Origin: Neocallimastix lanati (nom. inval.)
Lineage: Eukaryota; Neocallimastigomycota; Neocallimastigomycetes; Neocallimastigales; Neocallimastigaceae
Direction of reading: 5' to 3'
Assembly (NCBI GenBank): GCA_016946835.1
Contig: JACVTC010000221.1
Location: 1 to 64,000, forward strand
DNA: 64,000 bases
Position 1 is the first letter of the stretch. Every line of letters starts with the position of its first letter. This document shows positions 1 through 10,465 of the stretch, in pieces. The notes below the pieces were generated by a model. That model saw only the letters and a list, made by a program, of their open reading frames with translations. It was not told the DNA's origin and searched no databases. The position numbers and the translations under genes are program-made.

Positions 1-203
1 AATAAAATTATTAATTAGTTAAAAAATTAATTTTTCAATTAATAATTATTTTATTTTATTATTTAATAACAATTATTAAAATTATAGTATTTATTAAATA
101 ATATAAGTGTTATATAAAATTATTTAAATCTTAATTAATAATAAAAATAAATATATTTATATTATATTTGTTAAGTGACTAATTATTAGTCAACATTTAC
201 ACA
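1..203. other. AT-rich left flank, no gene
   Basis: No coding region or tRNA is visible. The segment runs into the left border of element A. The bases around 190-200 resemble the end of a D-like LTR (TTTACA followed by CATT), so this may be the tail of another solo LTR, but its start lies outside the window. Confidence 0.4.
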
Positions 204-207
204 TTCT

Positions 208-1257
208 TGTTATGGTTCGAGGAATTCAAAAAAAAAATTATATAATATTAAACACAAAAAAAAAAAATTTTATTCTTTCACAATAATTTTTATTTATTTA
301 TTATATTTTTTATTTTAATTTTATTTTATTTTTATTATTATTTTTATTTATTTATTTTATTTTTATTTTATTTTTATTATTATTTTTATTTATTTATTTT
401 ATTTTTATTTTATTTTTATTATTATTTTTATTTATTTTTATTTATTTTTTTTTTTTATTTATGTTATTTTTTTTTATTTATTTATTTTTATATTATTTCT
501 ATTTTTATTTTCTTTTTTTTTTTTCCCTCCCCTAAAAAGGGGTTCCAAGGTAGTCAATTTATATCTTTTGAAGATTATAAAAGTAGCTCAAAGGCCTCTG
601 GAAAGTAGTTGAAGAGATGGAAAAAACAATAGATTTTTAATCCTTATTGATTATTTCCTTATTGTAATAAATAGAAATTTATTATTCCTAATATTCAAAT
701 TAACCAAAATAAATCTATAATATAAAAGATGCATTATAGATAAGAATTAAACAAAAAAAAGAGAAGCAGTATTACAATAAAATTGAATACTTAACTTAAT
801 TTGATACTAATTTAATATGTAATCTTATATATTAATTTGAATGACATAATGAAAATAAAATACATTTAGTAATAATATGAAAAATCTTTTACAATTTTAA
901 ATACAGAAAATTTTATTTTATTTATTTCTTTCATTTCAATTATTTCTTAAATTCGAAGACAGAATATTGATAAAGTTATTAAGTTGTTTATATACAGGAA
1001 TTATTCCTTATTTAGAAAAATAATACTAAAGTATTAGTACTATGTTATTGCTAAACTCTCATAAATTTAATTTACCTTTATAAGGAATGAACATAAATTT
1101 AAATTAAATTTTATGTATAAACTTAAATTTTCAGATCAAATAATATAGTAAAATTATTAATGTAAAGAATACATAAATTTATTAATATTTTAAAAATCAC
1201 ATTGACTATATTAAAAGTTTTTTAATAAGAATCAATTTATTACTTCATTCTTTATCA
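208..1257 (-). repeat. 3' LTR of element A
   Basis: Direct repeat of 8054-9104, starting TGTTATGGTTCGAGG and ending TTTATCA. It contains a low-complexity tract of TTTTATTT-type tandem repeats at about 280-520, then a short GC-richer box CCCTCCCCTAAAAAGGGG near 526. The two LTRs differ by scattered indels, so the insertion is not brand new. Confidence 0.92.
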
Positions 1258-1280
1258 CGATGCCCCCGCTAAGACTCAAG

Positions 1281-4200
1281 CTATATTGTAGCTGAGTTAT
1301 ATTTTACTATATTTTTGAGGTGTACATTCCGATTTAATAATATTCCTGAATTTGGATCAGCTAACGTAACTGTATTAAACTTTTTCTTGATTACTTTTAA
1401 AGGTCCATTAAAATAAGGTTCTAGTTTAGTTCTACTAAAGTTTCTAACTAGGACTAAATCTCCCTCCTTGATTTCCTTAGCCTGATTCATACTTTGTTTT
1501 TCTTCTCGTCTAACAGCCCAATATTTATTTGCATTTTTCACATTTCTGATGCTTCTATGGTCCATCTATAATGAGATATAAACTTTTCCAATAGAATTTC
1601 ATCAGAAGATTTATTTATACCTTTAGTCGGTCTTGCAGCTATATCAAAAGGTTGTTGGTCTTCACGACCATAAACTAATTCAAAACTAGAATGGTTAGTA
1701 GTACTATTTTTAACAGTTCTTAAAGCCCAGAGAGCAGAGGGTAATACCTCATCCCAATCTTTATTTTTCGTCCCAAGCAATCTAAGGAGTTTACCAATTT
1801 CTTTATTACGATTTTCCGTAAGTCCATTAGATTCGGGATGATATGTTGTAACAAATTTTATATATACATCATATAGATCTAAAAATATTTTAGTCATATC
1901 TGATGTAAATTGGGCACCATTATCGGTGGTAATTACTTTGGGGAACTCCATGACGAGAAAATACGTTAATAAGGAACTTAATTACGTCTTTAGAAGTGAT
2001 ATTTTCAGTCGGTTCTGCTTCTACCCACTTAGTGAAATAATCAACAGCTACTATTATATATTGATTATTACTTCTAGTTTTAACCAGTGGACCGATAATG
2101 TCCAAACCAAGATGTACAAAGGTCCTTCCACTTTAGTAGGTAGATTTTCTGTAGGCTCTGGATAAGGTTGTGGTCGATTTAATTGACATTTTTTCACACT
2201 TACTGACAACACGTTTAACATCATTCACCATGTCGTTCCAATAATAACTCTTACGTAAACGTTGATAAGTCTTATAATAACCATCGTGTCCAATATTATG
2301 AGCCTCTAATATTAATTTTATTCTTTCATTAAGATCGGTTACTAATTTTCTATAATTGTTACCATCAATAAAGTAGTCAATACCATCAATAGTGGTGAAT
2401 TTTTCATTGATAAAATCATGTATTACTTTGGATAATAAGGCTTCATTTTCATCATTCGTAATATCATGGTTAATTATTTTCGTAGCTAAAACTACATTTT
2501 CTTTATTATTTTTCATTCGGGATAGGGCATCAGCAAGCACATTCTTTTTACCGGTTTCATATCTAATGTCTACACCAAGCATACTAGCTGTTAAACACCA
2601 TCTAGTTTGCCTTGCATTATGTGGTTCCTTATTTTTGAACAACCCTAGTAACGGTTTATGGTCCGTATATACAATAGTTGGTATTGGATTTCCATCTATA
2701 TACGGTTTTAATTTAGTTATACAATAATATAGGGCAGCACCTTCTAGGTCCGTTATACCATAATGCTTTTCTGCTCTGGTCAAACTTCTACTAATAAAGT
2801 GAATAGGGTGTTCTTTTCCAGTTTCATTATCTTTTTGTAATAACACACCTCCTATTCCATCATAAGAAGCATCGGTACGTATAATAAATTCTTTATCAAA
2901 CTGAGGGAAACTTAATATGGGTGCATTTATTAGTTTTTCTTTCAGTACTTCAAACGATTTTTGGTGTTCACTAGTCCAAACATACTTCACACCTTTCCTT
3001 AATAATTTACACAAACACGCAGTAATTTGTGAATATTTATCGATGAAATTTCTATAGTATCCAACAGCTCCTAAAAATGAACGTAATTCATGGATGTCCT
3101 GAGGGGGTTTCCAATCTCTGATAACCTCGATTTTACTATCAAGAGGTTTTAAGCCTTTAGTGGTTAATCTATGCCCCAAAACATTCACTTCTGTTTTCAT
3201 GAAGTGACACTTTTCAATATTAAGTTTTAATCTATTTTCTTTGAGTATGGATAAAACTTGTTGAATATGTTGGAGGTGTTCTTCAACTGTTTTAGAGTAT
3301 ATAAGTATATCATCGATAAAATTATAAACACACTTTCCTATTAAAGGAAATAGGATTCTATTCATTTCTCTTTGAAAGGTTGCAGGAGCGTTGGTTAAAC
3401 CAAATGGCATAACTTTAAATTGGTAGTTACCAAACTTAGTGGTGAAAGTTGTTATACCAATACTTTCTTCCTCCATTAAAATTTGGTGATATCCAGAGTA
3501 TAAGTCAATGGTAGTGAAGATAGTTGCACCATTGAGACTATCAAAAATTTCATCAATGTATGGTATAGAATAAGAATCCTTTATAGTAGAATCATTAACC
3601 TTCCTATAATCTACACACATACGCCATTTCCCATTAGGCTTTGGTACTAGAACAATAGGCGAAGACCATTCAGAATTTGAAGGCTCAATTAACTTTTTAT
3701 TAATTAACTTAGTTAATTCTTCCTTTAAAATATCTGTCTTTAATTTTGTTAGCCGATAAGCTCTTTGTTTTATAGGTTTGGTACCAGCTTTTAGATTTAT
3801 TTTGTGTGGTGAAAGCAATGATGGTGTTAATTCCTCAGACGACGTAGCAACAATTTCTATATTGTCCTCTAATAGGTGTATTATATCAGTTCTATATTTT
3901 TCATTTAGAGTATTCATAAATATTGTATTATGTATATATTCCATAGGTGGTAATCCTTCTAATTTCTTTAATTCCCCACCAGCATATTTTTCCTTACTAT
4001 TATCCTCAAGTAATTTGTTAACACTACAAATATATTTTTCGTCAATTGCAGAATTATTTATTGGTGTAATAGAACTGATAGTACCATCCATGTTATATTT
4101 ACATAAGCAATTATTTAAGGGATTAATAAATAATCTATTATCAACTATAGTTTTTAAATTAATTAGCATGTCATAAAATGGTTCCTCTTTTTCTACAATT

Positions 4201-5486
4201 CGGAAATCAATTAACAATGAAAGCTCATTAATTTTCACAGGTATCCTAACGACTATTCCTTCAGAGTATTCATCGTCTCTAGTGGCAAGCATTATTCTAC
4301 CACAACTATGACCAACAACGGTATATTGGTATGGTAGAGAATTATAATATTTTTGTGACATAATATTTAAATTACTACACGTATCAATAAGTAATTTTCC
4401 AGATACACCATCAACAGAGGCATCTACCATTGCAATATCCTCCTCTGTTATTTCTGTACTTTTACTTTTATAGTTATGATCAACATTATTAACTAATGTT
4501 GTAGTAGCAACTACATTATTAATAGCGCCAACAACATTAGTGGTGGCTTTTACTAGTTTTAAACCTTGGGAAACTTGACTTCTTATTTTAGGCGCAGCAT
4601 TCCAAAGCTGTCCAAAGGTAATATTACACTTGGTATTGCTTAAATCATCCCATACATCATATTCCTTATAATTAGAAAGCATTTTAATAATTCGATTTAC
4701 CCGAGGTATTTTCATACTATTATTATTATCATTATTATTATTATTATTAATACCATCTGTATTAATTAATTTATTCAATATATTTTTATTATTCGTTACA
4801 TGATTATTATCGATAATAGTTTCATTATTATTAATATTAATAGTATTATTATTATTAATATCATTTACGACTGGGGTTTTTCTAATAGTTCCGTTGTTTC
4901 TATTATTAGGATTACTAGTATTATTATTATTATTTTTGTCTTTTTTTCTTTCTCTAGTTTGGTTAATTTCCCTTGGAGCTTCTACATTATCAACTTTTGA
5001 AGTTATTTCCTCTTTATTAGTAATTAAGTTTACATTAGACTGACTGGATGATGCAGTTTCGAATTCTTTAGAATTAGTACTAGATTTCAAAAATCTTTCT
5101 TTATCACGTATTGCTTTTTCAATTTTCTTTTCTTTATTGATATTTGGTTGCATAATTATTGATGTTTGCAACTGTTTCTTATGAGGTATCACCTCTTCAG
5201 TTTCCAATTCTCTTTCTTTTCTTTTTCTTAATGCAGGAGTGTTTATAGGTCGTGGATTATCACGTAGGCTTTTATGAATTTTCCTTCCTTTTCCATTATC
5301 TAACTCAACATCACTTTCATCAAGTTTTCTTTTTACCGCACCGACAAAATATTCTCCTACCTGATCATGACTTTTGATAGTATAATCCACTCTGTAGTCT
5401 TTACTTTCTGCATCAGAAGAATTGGAAGTATATTTTAATGAAGCTATTTTTTTGATGGGAGTGCTTCCTCTCCCTTCTACTGGTTT
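1281..5486 (-). pseudogene. pol: Pol polyprotein of element A, integrase frameshifted
   Basis: The first 1085 codons after the frameshift region are open (2133-5390). They carry an Asn-rich N-terminal spacer, an aspartic protease with D-T-C at residues 336-338 in place of the usual D-S/T-G, a reverse transcriptase with FIDD at the catalytic box, RNase H (TDAS, TDHK) and the start of the integrase zinc domain (HNIGH, then CEK). Comparison with the intact homologue in element C shows an extra T in a T-run near 2190, an extra base near 1940 just before the TTDNG motif, and a missing base near 1550. Pieces of the integrase core (1538-1951, 1920-2105) and the C-terminal domain (1281-1565) are still readable in separate frames. 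The pol frame is open upstream to the slip site at 5483-5489 and does not start with ATG, so it was made as a Gag-Pol fusion. Confidence 0.9.
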
Positions 5487-5489
5487 AAA
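5440..5489 (-). promoter_or_regulatory. Programmed -1 ribosomal frameshift signal, element A
   Basis: On the minus strand the gag frame reads T TTA AAC (5489-5483), a canonical X-XXY-YYZ slippery heptamer. After 8 nt comes a stem GGGAG/CTCCC (5457-5474) with an 8-nt loop. The loop contains GAAGC, which can pair with GCTTC at 5440-5444, giving an H-type pseudoknot. Gag stops at 5477-5479 just after the slip site and pol continues in the -1 frame without a stop. The same arrangement occurs in elements B and C. Confidence 0.85.
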
Positions 5490-6436
5490 GGTCCTTTGGA
5501 AAAAATCTGTTTCTTATTTTCTTCTATAATGGCTTGTAGTTTGGGACAATGTTGTTGATAATGTCCAGGTTCCTTACAGAAGAAACAGGTTTTGACGGTA
5601 GAGTTTCTTGGTCCACGTGTAAGGTTCTCCCTTTCACTTTCATCAGAAACTTTCCTATTGTCCCTGTTTTCATAAGTATTTCTTGGTGGTGAACTACGAC
5701 TCTTATTATAATTATTATTATTGTTGTTGGAAACATTTCTATTAGGACTTGGTACACGATGTAACCTCACAGCAAGTCTATCCACTTTTTCTGCAATTTC
5801 ATAAGCCTTTGAAAGTGGTATATCATCAATTAAAGTTACTCTTTTCCAGGCCTCAATATTATTCTCAAGTGCATCAGCATAGTCCAAGATACTGATTTGT
5901 TTTTTGTGAGTTTTATCTAATTTTAAATATAATGTCCGATATCTTTTATTAAAATCCCTTACTTTTTCATTTCTACCAATTTTAAGAGCACGCAATTCCC
6001 TTAATAAGGTATTCTGATCTTCCTTTGCCCCATAGAATACTTCAAGAGCGTTGACGATCTCGACAAAAGAAGGATAACGGTTAGTTCTAACACTATCATT
6101 ACTAGAACTACTTGAACTAGTAGAGCTACTAGTGCTAGATCCTGACATCTCACCAGTATCAGTGGAACCATTCAATTCTACATCTTCTTCTGCTGTAGTA
6201 GCAGGTAGTTCTAATTCTTGGATAATTTGTCTTGGTTCACCAGTAGACGTTAATAGGCAAGCAACAAAAATAGTTTTTGGATCAGTGATATTTTGTAATT
6301 GGATCCATAACTCAATTTCAGAAGCCCAAGATTTTATATCCAAATGGTCCTTGTTTAATTTATCAACATATTTTAGTTCCTTTTTAAGATCTTTAAATGA
6401 AGGAACATTAGTAGTATCATTAGTAACTGAAGCCAT
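5477..6436 (-). CDS. gag: Gag polyprotein of element A
   Basis: This is the structural capsid/nucleocapsid protein of the retrotransposon. The ORF opens at 6481, but the Met at 6436 (MASVTN) aligns with the likely start of element C Gag, so I chose it. The N-terminal half is a retrotransposon capsid domain, with a conserved block reading DIKSWASEIELWI and a later KEDQNTLLRELRALKIGRNEKV segment. Between them lies a Ser/Thr-rich low-complexity insert. After an Asn-rich linker there is one zinc knuckle near the C terminus, CFFCKEPGHYQQHC, of the CX2CX4HX4C type used to bind genomic RNA. The ORF has no breaks. It ends at the frameshift signal, so most translation gives Gag and a minority Gag-Pol. 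Confidence 0.9.
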   Translation of the reverse strand: MASVTNDTTNVPSFKDLKKELKYVDKLNKDHLDIKSWASEIELWIQLQNITDPKTIFVACLLTSTGEPRQIIQELELPATTAEEDVELNGSTDTGEMSGSSTSSSTSSSSSSNDSVRTNRYPSFVEIVNALEVFYGAKEDQNTLLRELRALKIGRNEKVRDFNKRYRTLYLKLDKTHKKQISILDYADALENNIEAWKRVTLIDDIPLSKAYEIAEKVDRLAVRLHRVPSPNRNVSNNNNNNYNKSRSSPPRNTYENRDNRKVSDESERENLTRGPRNSTVKTCFFCKEPGHYQQHCPKLQAIIEENKKQIFSKGPLNQ

Positions 6437-6494
6437 ATTTCTTGAGTAGAAATTATACAGTAATATAGGTAAAATATTCAAAATAAAAATAATA

Positions 6495-6531
<37 letters not shown>

Positions 6532-6660
6532 TTGTGTGTGTGAGTATGTTATAGATATATATAATATAGTATTAGAATTTATAAGTTTACAAACACTTCA
6601 GAGATTAGAAAAAAAAAAAATAGGTAAGTTTACAAACACTTCAGAGATAAAAAAAAAATA

Positions 6661-6719
<59 letters not shown>

Positions 6720-6730
6720 TTTTTGTTTTT
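6495..6730. repeat. Homopolymer A/T tracts upstream of gag
   Basis: Long uninterrupted T runs (about 30 nt at 6499-6528 and about 50 nt at 6667-6718) lie on either side of a short duplicated phrase, TAAGTTTACAAACACTTCAG. On the element strand these are poly(A) tracts ahead of the gag start. No function is evident. Confidence 0.7.
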
Positions 6731-6824
6731 GTTTTTTTTTTTGATTTGTTTTATTTTGATATCCAAGATTAAAATATTTTATAATTATTGTTTATTAAAT
6801 TATATATTTATAGTTATTTATATG

Positions 6825-7033
6825 AGGTTCGAAATACACTTCGACCACCTACAAGAAATATATTTTTAGGTTCGAATAACACTCGACCACCTAAGGAAAT
6901 TTTATATTATTGGTTCGAATACCTTTCGATCACCAATAGAAGATATAATTATATTAAGGTTATAAGCTCGAATGACACTTCGACCACTTATAATGATAAT
7001 TATTTGGTTCAAGATACCCCTCGACAACCAAAT
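6825..7033 (-). other. Array of five hairpins in the leader of element A
   Basis: Five inverted repeats occur in a row: 6825-6850, 6866-6894, 6909-6937, 6960-6993 and 7002-7033. Each has TTCGA- or CTCGA-type sequence at the start of the loop and TCGAC or TCGAT at its end. The outer stems differ: AGGT/ACCT, TTAGG/CCTAA, ATTGG/CCAAT, TTATAAG/CTTATAA and ATTTGGTT/AACCAAAT. Complementarity is kept although stem sequence changes, which argues for selection on RNA structure. The array lies between the PBS and gag, where retroelement packaging or dimerisation signals usually sit. Confidence 0.8.
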
Positions 7034-7941
7034 TAAACAGGTAGTAAAAAAAAATATAGTAGTCTTTCTTCTTTGGCTCAATTTCACTTAACCACAGAGT
7101 AAGAACAGTAAACAAAAAATTTTTTTTTTTTTTTTTTTTTAGAATTCAGCACACTAGAATTTCTTATATGTAGCACGGAATAAATTAATTGCTAAATTAA
7201 AAAAAATTAATATGGAAAATTTATAAATATTTCTTATATATATATTATTAGCTTTATATTATTTTCGGATCCGCAGATTCTTTACAGGGCCGTTCGACCT
7301 CCACTATTGAACCGTCAGAATAGTGAATATAACAGAGTAGTGTGTGCCTGTACGAACACGGGACCTTACCACTTTTTCTATTCTGTTATCACTTGTATCA
7401 CTAAACCTTATTCAATAATGCTCTACTACCTCCCTATGTGTAAAGCAATCCTTCTCCTATTCTCTAATATAAACGTCTAATTTTTATATCTATATATATC
7501 AACAGTCTTGGTATCAATATATAGATACTATATATATGTATATATTTATAAATTTGAATTTATAATTTCAATTATAATATAATTTAGTCGATAATATAAA
7601 TACGAATTACTATATACACTTAATTGTAACAAAGCCTTAAGCTAAGGAGTTTTTCATCCAACAGCCGCCGATTACAATAAGTTATAAATTGTATAAAAGT
7701 ATTCTTATATTAATGAATAAATGTATAATATAATTAAATTATTATTCTTACTAATTAGTACTTGACAGGAATAAATATTTCAAAGTTTTATATCACACTG
7801 TTTCTCTTGCACAAACAGAAATATAACAACTTTGTTGAATGAAATTATTTATCCAACTAATATAGTAAGGACGTAGGTGCTACTTTAAATTATTAATATT
7901 TATTTATGTATATATTATATTTCTATATTATTGTAAAAAAA

Positions 7942-7981
<40 letters not shown>

Positions 7982-8029
7982 AAATAAAATTATTGTGTAT
8001 GTTTTAATATTAGTTTTTAATTTTGAAAT
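7034..8029 (-). other. Untranslated leader of element A
   Basis: There is no ORF of note. A relatively GC-rich block at about 7258-7460 and another near 7635-7675 (containing CAACAGCCGCCGATTAC) stand out from the surrounding AT-rich sequence and probably form RNA structure. The stretch ends in a T run of about 30 nt near 7948-7977. Confidence 0.55.
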
Positions 8030-8046
8030 CCCCGATATCTCCACCA
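8030..8046 (-). other. Primer-binding site of element A
   Basis: Read on the minus strand, TGGTGGAGATATCGGGG lies 7 nt inside the 5' LTR. The leading TGG matches the CCA tail of a tRNA, and the rest would pair with a tRNA acceptor strand TATCTCC plus part of the T arm. It does not match the tRNA-Gly genes of this window. The identical 17 nt occur in element C. I cannot name the primer tRNA. Confidence 0.8.
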
Positions 8047-8053
8047 AACTTTA

Positions 8054-9104
8054 TGTTATGGTTCGAGGAATTCAAAAAAAAAAATTATATAATATTAAAA
8101 CACAAAAAAAAAAAATTTTATTCTTTCACAATAATTTTTATTTATTTATTATATTTTTATTTTAATTTTTATTTTATTTTTATTATTATTTTTATTTATT
8201 TATTTTATTTTTATTTTATTTTTATTATTATTTTTATTTATTTATTTTATTTTTATTTTATTTTTATTATTATTTTTATTTATTTTTATTTATTTTTTTT
8301 TTTATTTATTTATTTTTTTTTTATTTATTTATTTTTATTATTTCTATTTTTATTTTCTTTTTTTTTTTTCCCTCCCCTAAAAAGGGGTTCCAAGGTAGTC
8401 AATTTATATCTTTTTGAAGATATAAAAGTAGCAAAGCCTCTGGAAGTAGTTGAAGAGATGGAAAAACAATAGATTTTTAAATCTTATTGATTATTTCCTT
8501 ATTGTAATAAATAGAAATTTTATTATTTCCTAATATTCAAATTAACCAAAATAAATCTATAATATAAAAGATGCATTATAGATAAGAATTAAACAAAAAA
8601 AGAGAAGCAGTATTACAATAAAATTGAATACTTTAACTTAATTTTGATACTAATTTAATATGTAATCTTATATATTAATTTGAATGACATAATAGAAAAT
8701 AAAATACATTTATTAATATATGAAAAATCTTTTACAATTTTAAATACAGAAAATTTTATTTTATTTATTTCTTTCATTTCAATTATTTCTTAATTCGAAA
8801 GACAGAAATATTGATAAAGTTATTTAAGTTGTTTATATACAGGAATTATTCCTTATTTAGAAAAATAATACTAAAAGTAATTAGTACTATGTTATTGCTA
8901 AACTCTCATAAATTTAATTTACCTTTATAAGGAATGAACATAAATTTAAATTAAATTTTATGTATAAACTTAAATTTTCAGATCAAATAATATAGTAAAA
9001 TTATTAATGTAAAGAATACATAAATTTATTAATATTTTAAAAATCACATTGACTATATTAAAAGGTTTTTAATAAGAATCAATTTATTACTTCATTCTTT
9101 ATCA
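8054..9104 (-). repeat. 5' LTR of element A
   Basis: Direct repeat of 208-1257, TG...CA ended. It is followed by the 4-bp duplication TTCT (9105-9108). The T-rich tandem-repeat tract at 8140-8370 is the same as in the other LTR. An apparent ORF over this tract is low-complexity and not a gene. Confidence 0.92.
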
Positions 9105-9119
9105 TTCTTTGTGTGGAAA

Positions 9120-9190
9120 GCGTTAATAGTATAGAGGTAGAATATTTGCCTTCCAAGCAAATGGCCCGGGTTCGATTCCCGGTTAACGCA
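9120..9190 (+). tRNA. tRNA-Gly(TCC) copy 1
   Basis: A 71-nt cloverleaf without encoded CCA. The acceptor stem is GCGTTAA/TTAACGC with discriminator A. The anticodon stem TTTGC/GCAAA encloses CTTCCAA, giving anticodon TCC, which reads GGA. The A box (TAGTATAGAGG) and B box (GGTTCGATTCC) are intact. A T-rich Pol III terminator follows within 30 nt. The 5' LTR of element A ends 15 bp upstream. All eight copies in the window are identical. Confidence 0.97.
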
Positions 9191-9217
9191 ATGATTAAAT
9201 GTTTTTGATTTTTTTTA

Positions 9218-10349
9218 TGTTATATTTCAAAAAAAAAAATATTATAATATAAAAGTGCCTATCTAATAATAAAATATCATTATAGTTTTAAAAATATAAA
9301 AATATTTTCTTTTTATTATAATAATTTTTTTTAATACTGTTTTTTTTTATATTATTTTTATTTATATTACTTTTTTTTATATTATTATTATTTTCTATTC
9401 ATTCTTTTAAGGGTTAAATTACATCGAAATTTAATTTTTTTTTAAAAATGGACCAAACCCTTTTATTTCTATATTTTTAATTGTTCCTAATATATAATTT
9501 TTTTTTTTTTATTAATAATAAAAAGAGTATTAACCCAATCTTTTATTATTTTAAAAATAAATGATTGGAGTAACCTATCATAGAATAAATAAATTATTTT
9601 AATTATTATAATCAAATTTTATTTATACATTATTTCTAACTGTTAAGATAATAACTGAATTTCAATTTCAATTTCAATTTCAATAATTCAGTTATTTGAA
9701 TTTCAATATTAAAAAATAATAATATAATAATTATTATTAAATTAACTTTATTAAAATATTTAGGAATTAGTCTAGGCCAACTAATTACTAAATATTATTA
9801 ACATATTGAATTTAATATATATTAAATAATGTAAACACGTGATTGTCATATTAAATTAATTTCTACATATTATATTTTAATTATAAATTATAATATTTAG
9901 CAATATTTAATTCTTATATTTTATTTATATTAAATATTTATATTATTATCTAACTTTATATTATCAATATCAAACTTATATTAATACTATTACATATTCA
10001 TATTAATAATTAATATTTTAATAATTAATTATTTTATATAAATACATGTTTAAATCTTTTGATTAATCCTTTGTAGGATTATTGTAATTTAAATTATAGT
10101 AATAATTATATAAAATACTAATGTAATAAAATATTATTAAGATTAAATAAAATTTATATTTTAAATAAAAAAACTTATTCATAAAATTTACTAATAACAA
10201 TATGTTTTAAATAAGAGTAAATTTAAGTTATATATTAATAAATTACTATAATTTGGCATCTTGACCTAATCGTTAAGACCAAATTATCACAAAACTTTGA
10301 CACTAACCTAAATTTTTTACCTTAATCTTATTTTTAGGATGGTACTACA
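9218..10349. repeat. X repeat, copy 1, interrupted by solo LTR I
   Basis: X follows almost every tRNA-Gly. It starts TGTTATATTTC after the T-rich terminator and ends GGTACTACA just before the upstream region of the next tRNA. The TG...CA ends suggest an old solo LTR, but no target duplication is evident, so X could also be the original spacer of a tandem tRNA unit. A shared internal phrase is AAATGATTGGAGTAACCTAT. Confidence 0.6.
9641..10302. repeat. Solo LTR, family I, inside X
   Basis: A 662-bp insertion begins TGTTAAGATAATAAC and ends AACTTTGACA. It is flanked by a perfect 5-bp duplication CTAAC (9636-9640 and 10303-10307). X resumes on the right, so this insertion is younger than X. Near its left end it has repeated TTTCAA units. 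Confidence 0.8.
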
Positions 10350-10367
10350 AAATTTTTTATGTGAAAA

Positions 10368-10438
10368 GCGTTAATAGTATAGAGGTAGAATATTTGCCTT
10401 CCAAGCAAATGGCCCGGGTTCGATTCCCGGTTAACGCA
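10368..10438 (+). tRNA. tRNA-Gly(TCC) copy 2
   Basis: Identical to the other seven copies over all 71 nt. This is the only copy without a recognisable LTR border within 20 bp upstream; the X repeat ends 18 bp away. The upstream sequence TTTTTTATGTGAAAA probably approximates the empty target. Confidence 0.97.
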
Positions 10439-10465
10439 ATGATTAAATGTTTTTGATTTTTTTTA

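Larger units (their letters stand above)
208..9104 (-). mobile_element. Full-length Ty3/gypsy LTR retrotransposon, family A
   Basis: Two LTRs of about 1.05 kb (208-1257 and 8054-9104) in the same orientation bracket a gag ORF, a pol region, a long leader and a tRNA-type primer-binding site. Order on the minus strand is 5' LTR, PBS, leader with hairpin array, gag, -1 frameshift signal, pol (protease, RT, RNase H, integrase), 3' LTR. Pol domain order with integrase last identifies Ty3/gypsy (Metaviridae). The LTRs begin TG and end CA. A 4-bp duplication TTCT lies at 204-207 and 9105-9108. The right end is 15 bp from the 5' end of tRNA-Gly 1. Pol is broken by three frameshifts in integrase, so this copy cannot make its own integrase, though gag and the RNA signals remain. 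Confidence 0.93.

Noticed and set aside
2392-2727. Plus-strand ORFs within element A, and similar ones in C and D
   Set aside because: They lie opposite conserved pol sequence, have no recognisable domain and are explained as antisense open frames.
4700-5000. Asn codon repeats as evidence for Dictyostelium
   Set aside because: Poly-Asn is common in any very AT-rich coding sequence, so it does not decide between a dictyostelid and an anaerobic fungus.
6667-6718. Long T run as a poly(A) tail of a LINE or SINE
   Set aside because: It lies inside the leader of an LTR element, with no non-LTR ORF or separate TSD; similar runs occur in the C LTRs.
8023-8472. 149-residue ORF rich in Phe/Ile/Tyr
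   Set aside because: It is the T-rich tandem repeat of the element A LTR read in frame; low complexity and duplicated non-coding at 208-1257.
9218-10349. X repeat as a definite solo LTR
   Set aside because: TG...CA ends are suggestive, but none of the copies shows a convincing target duplication, so it is left as a repeat of unknown nature.
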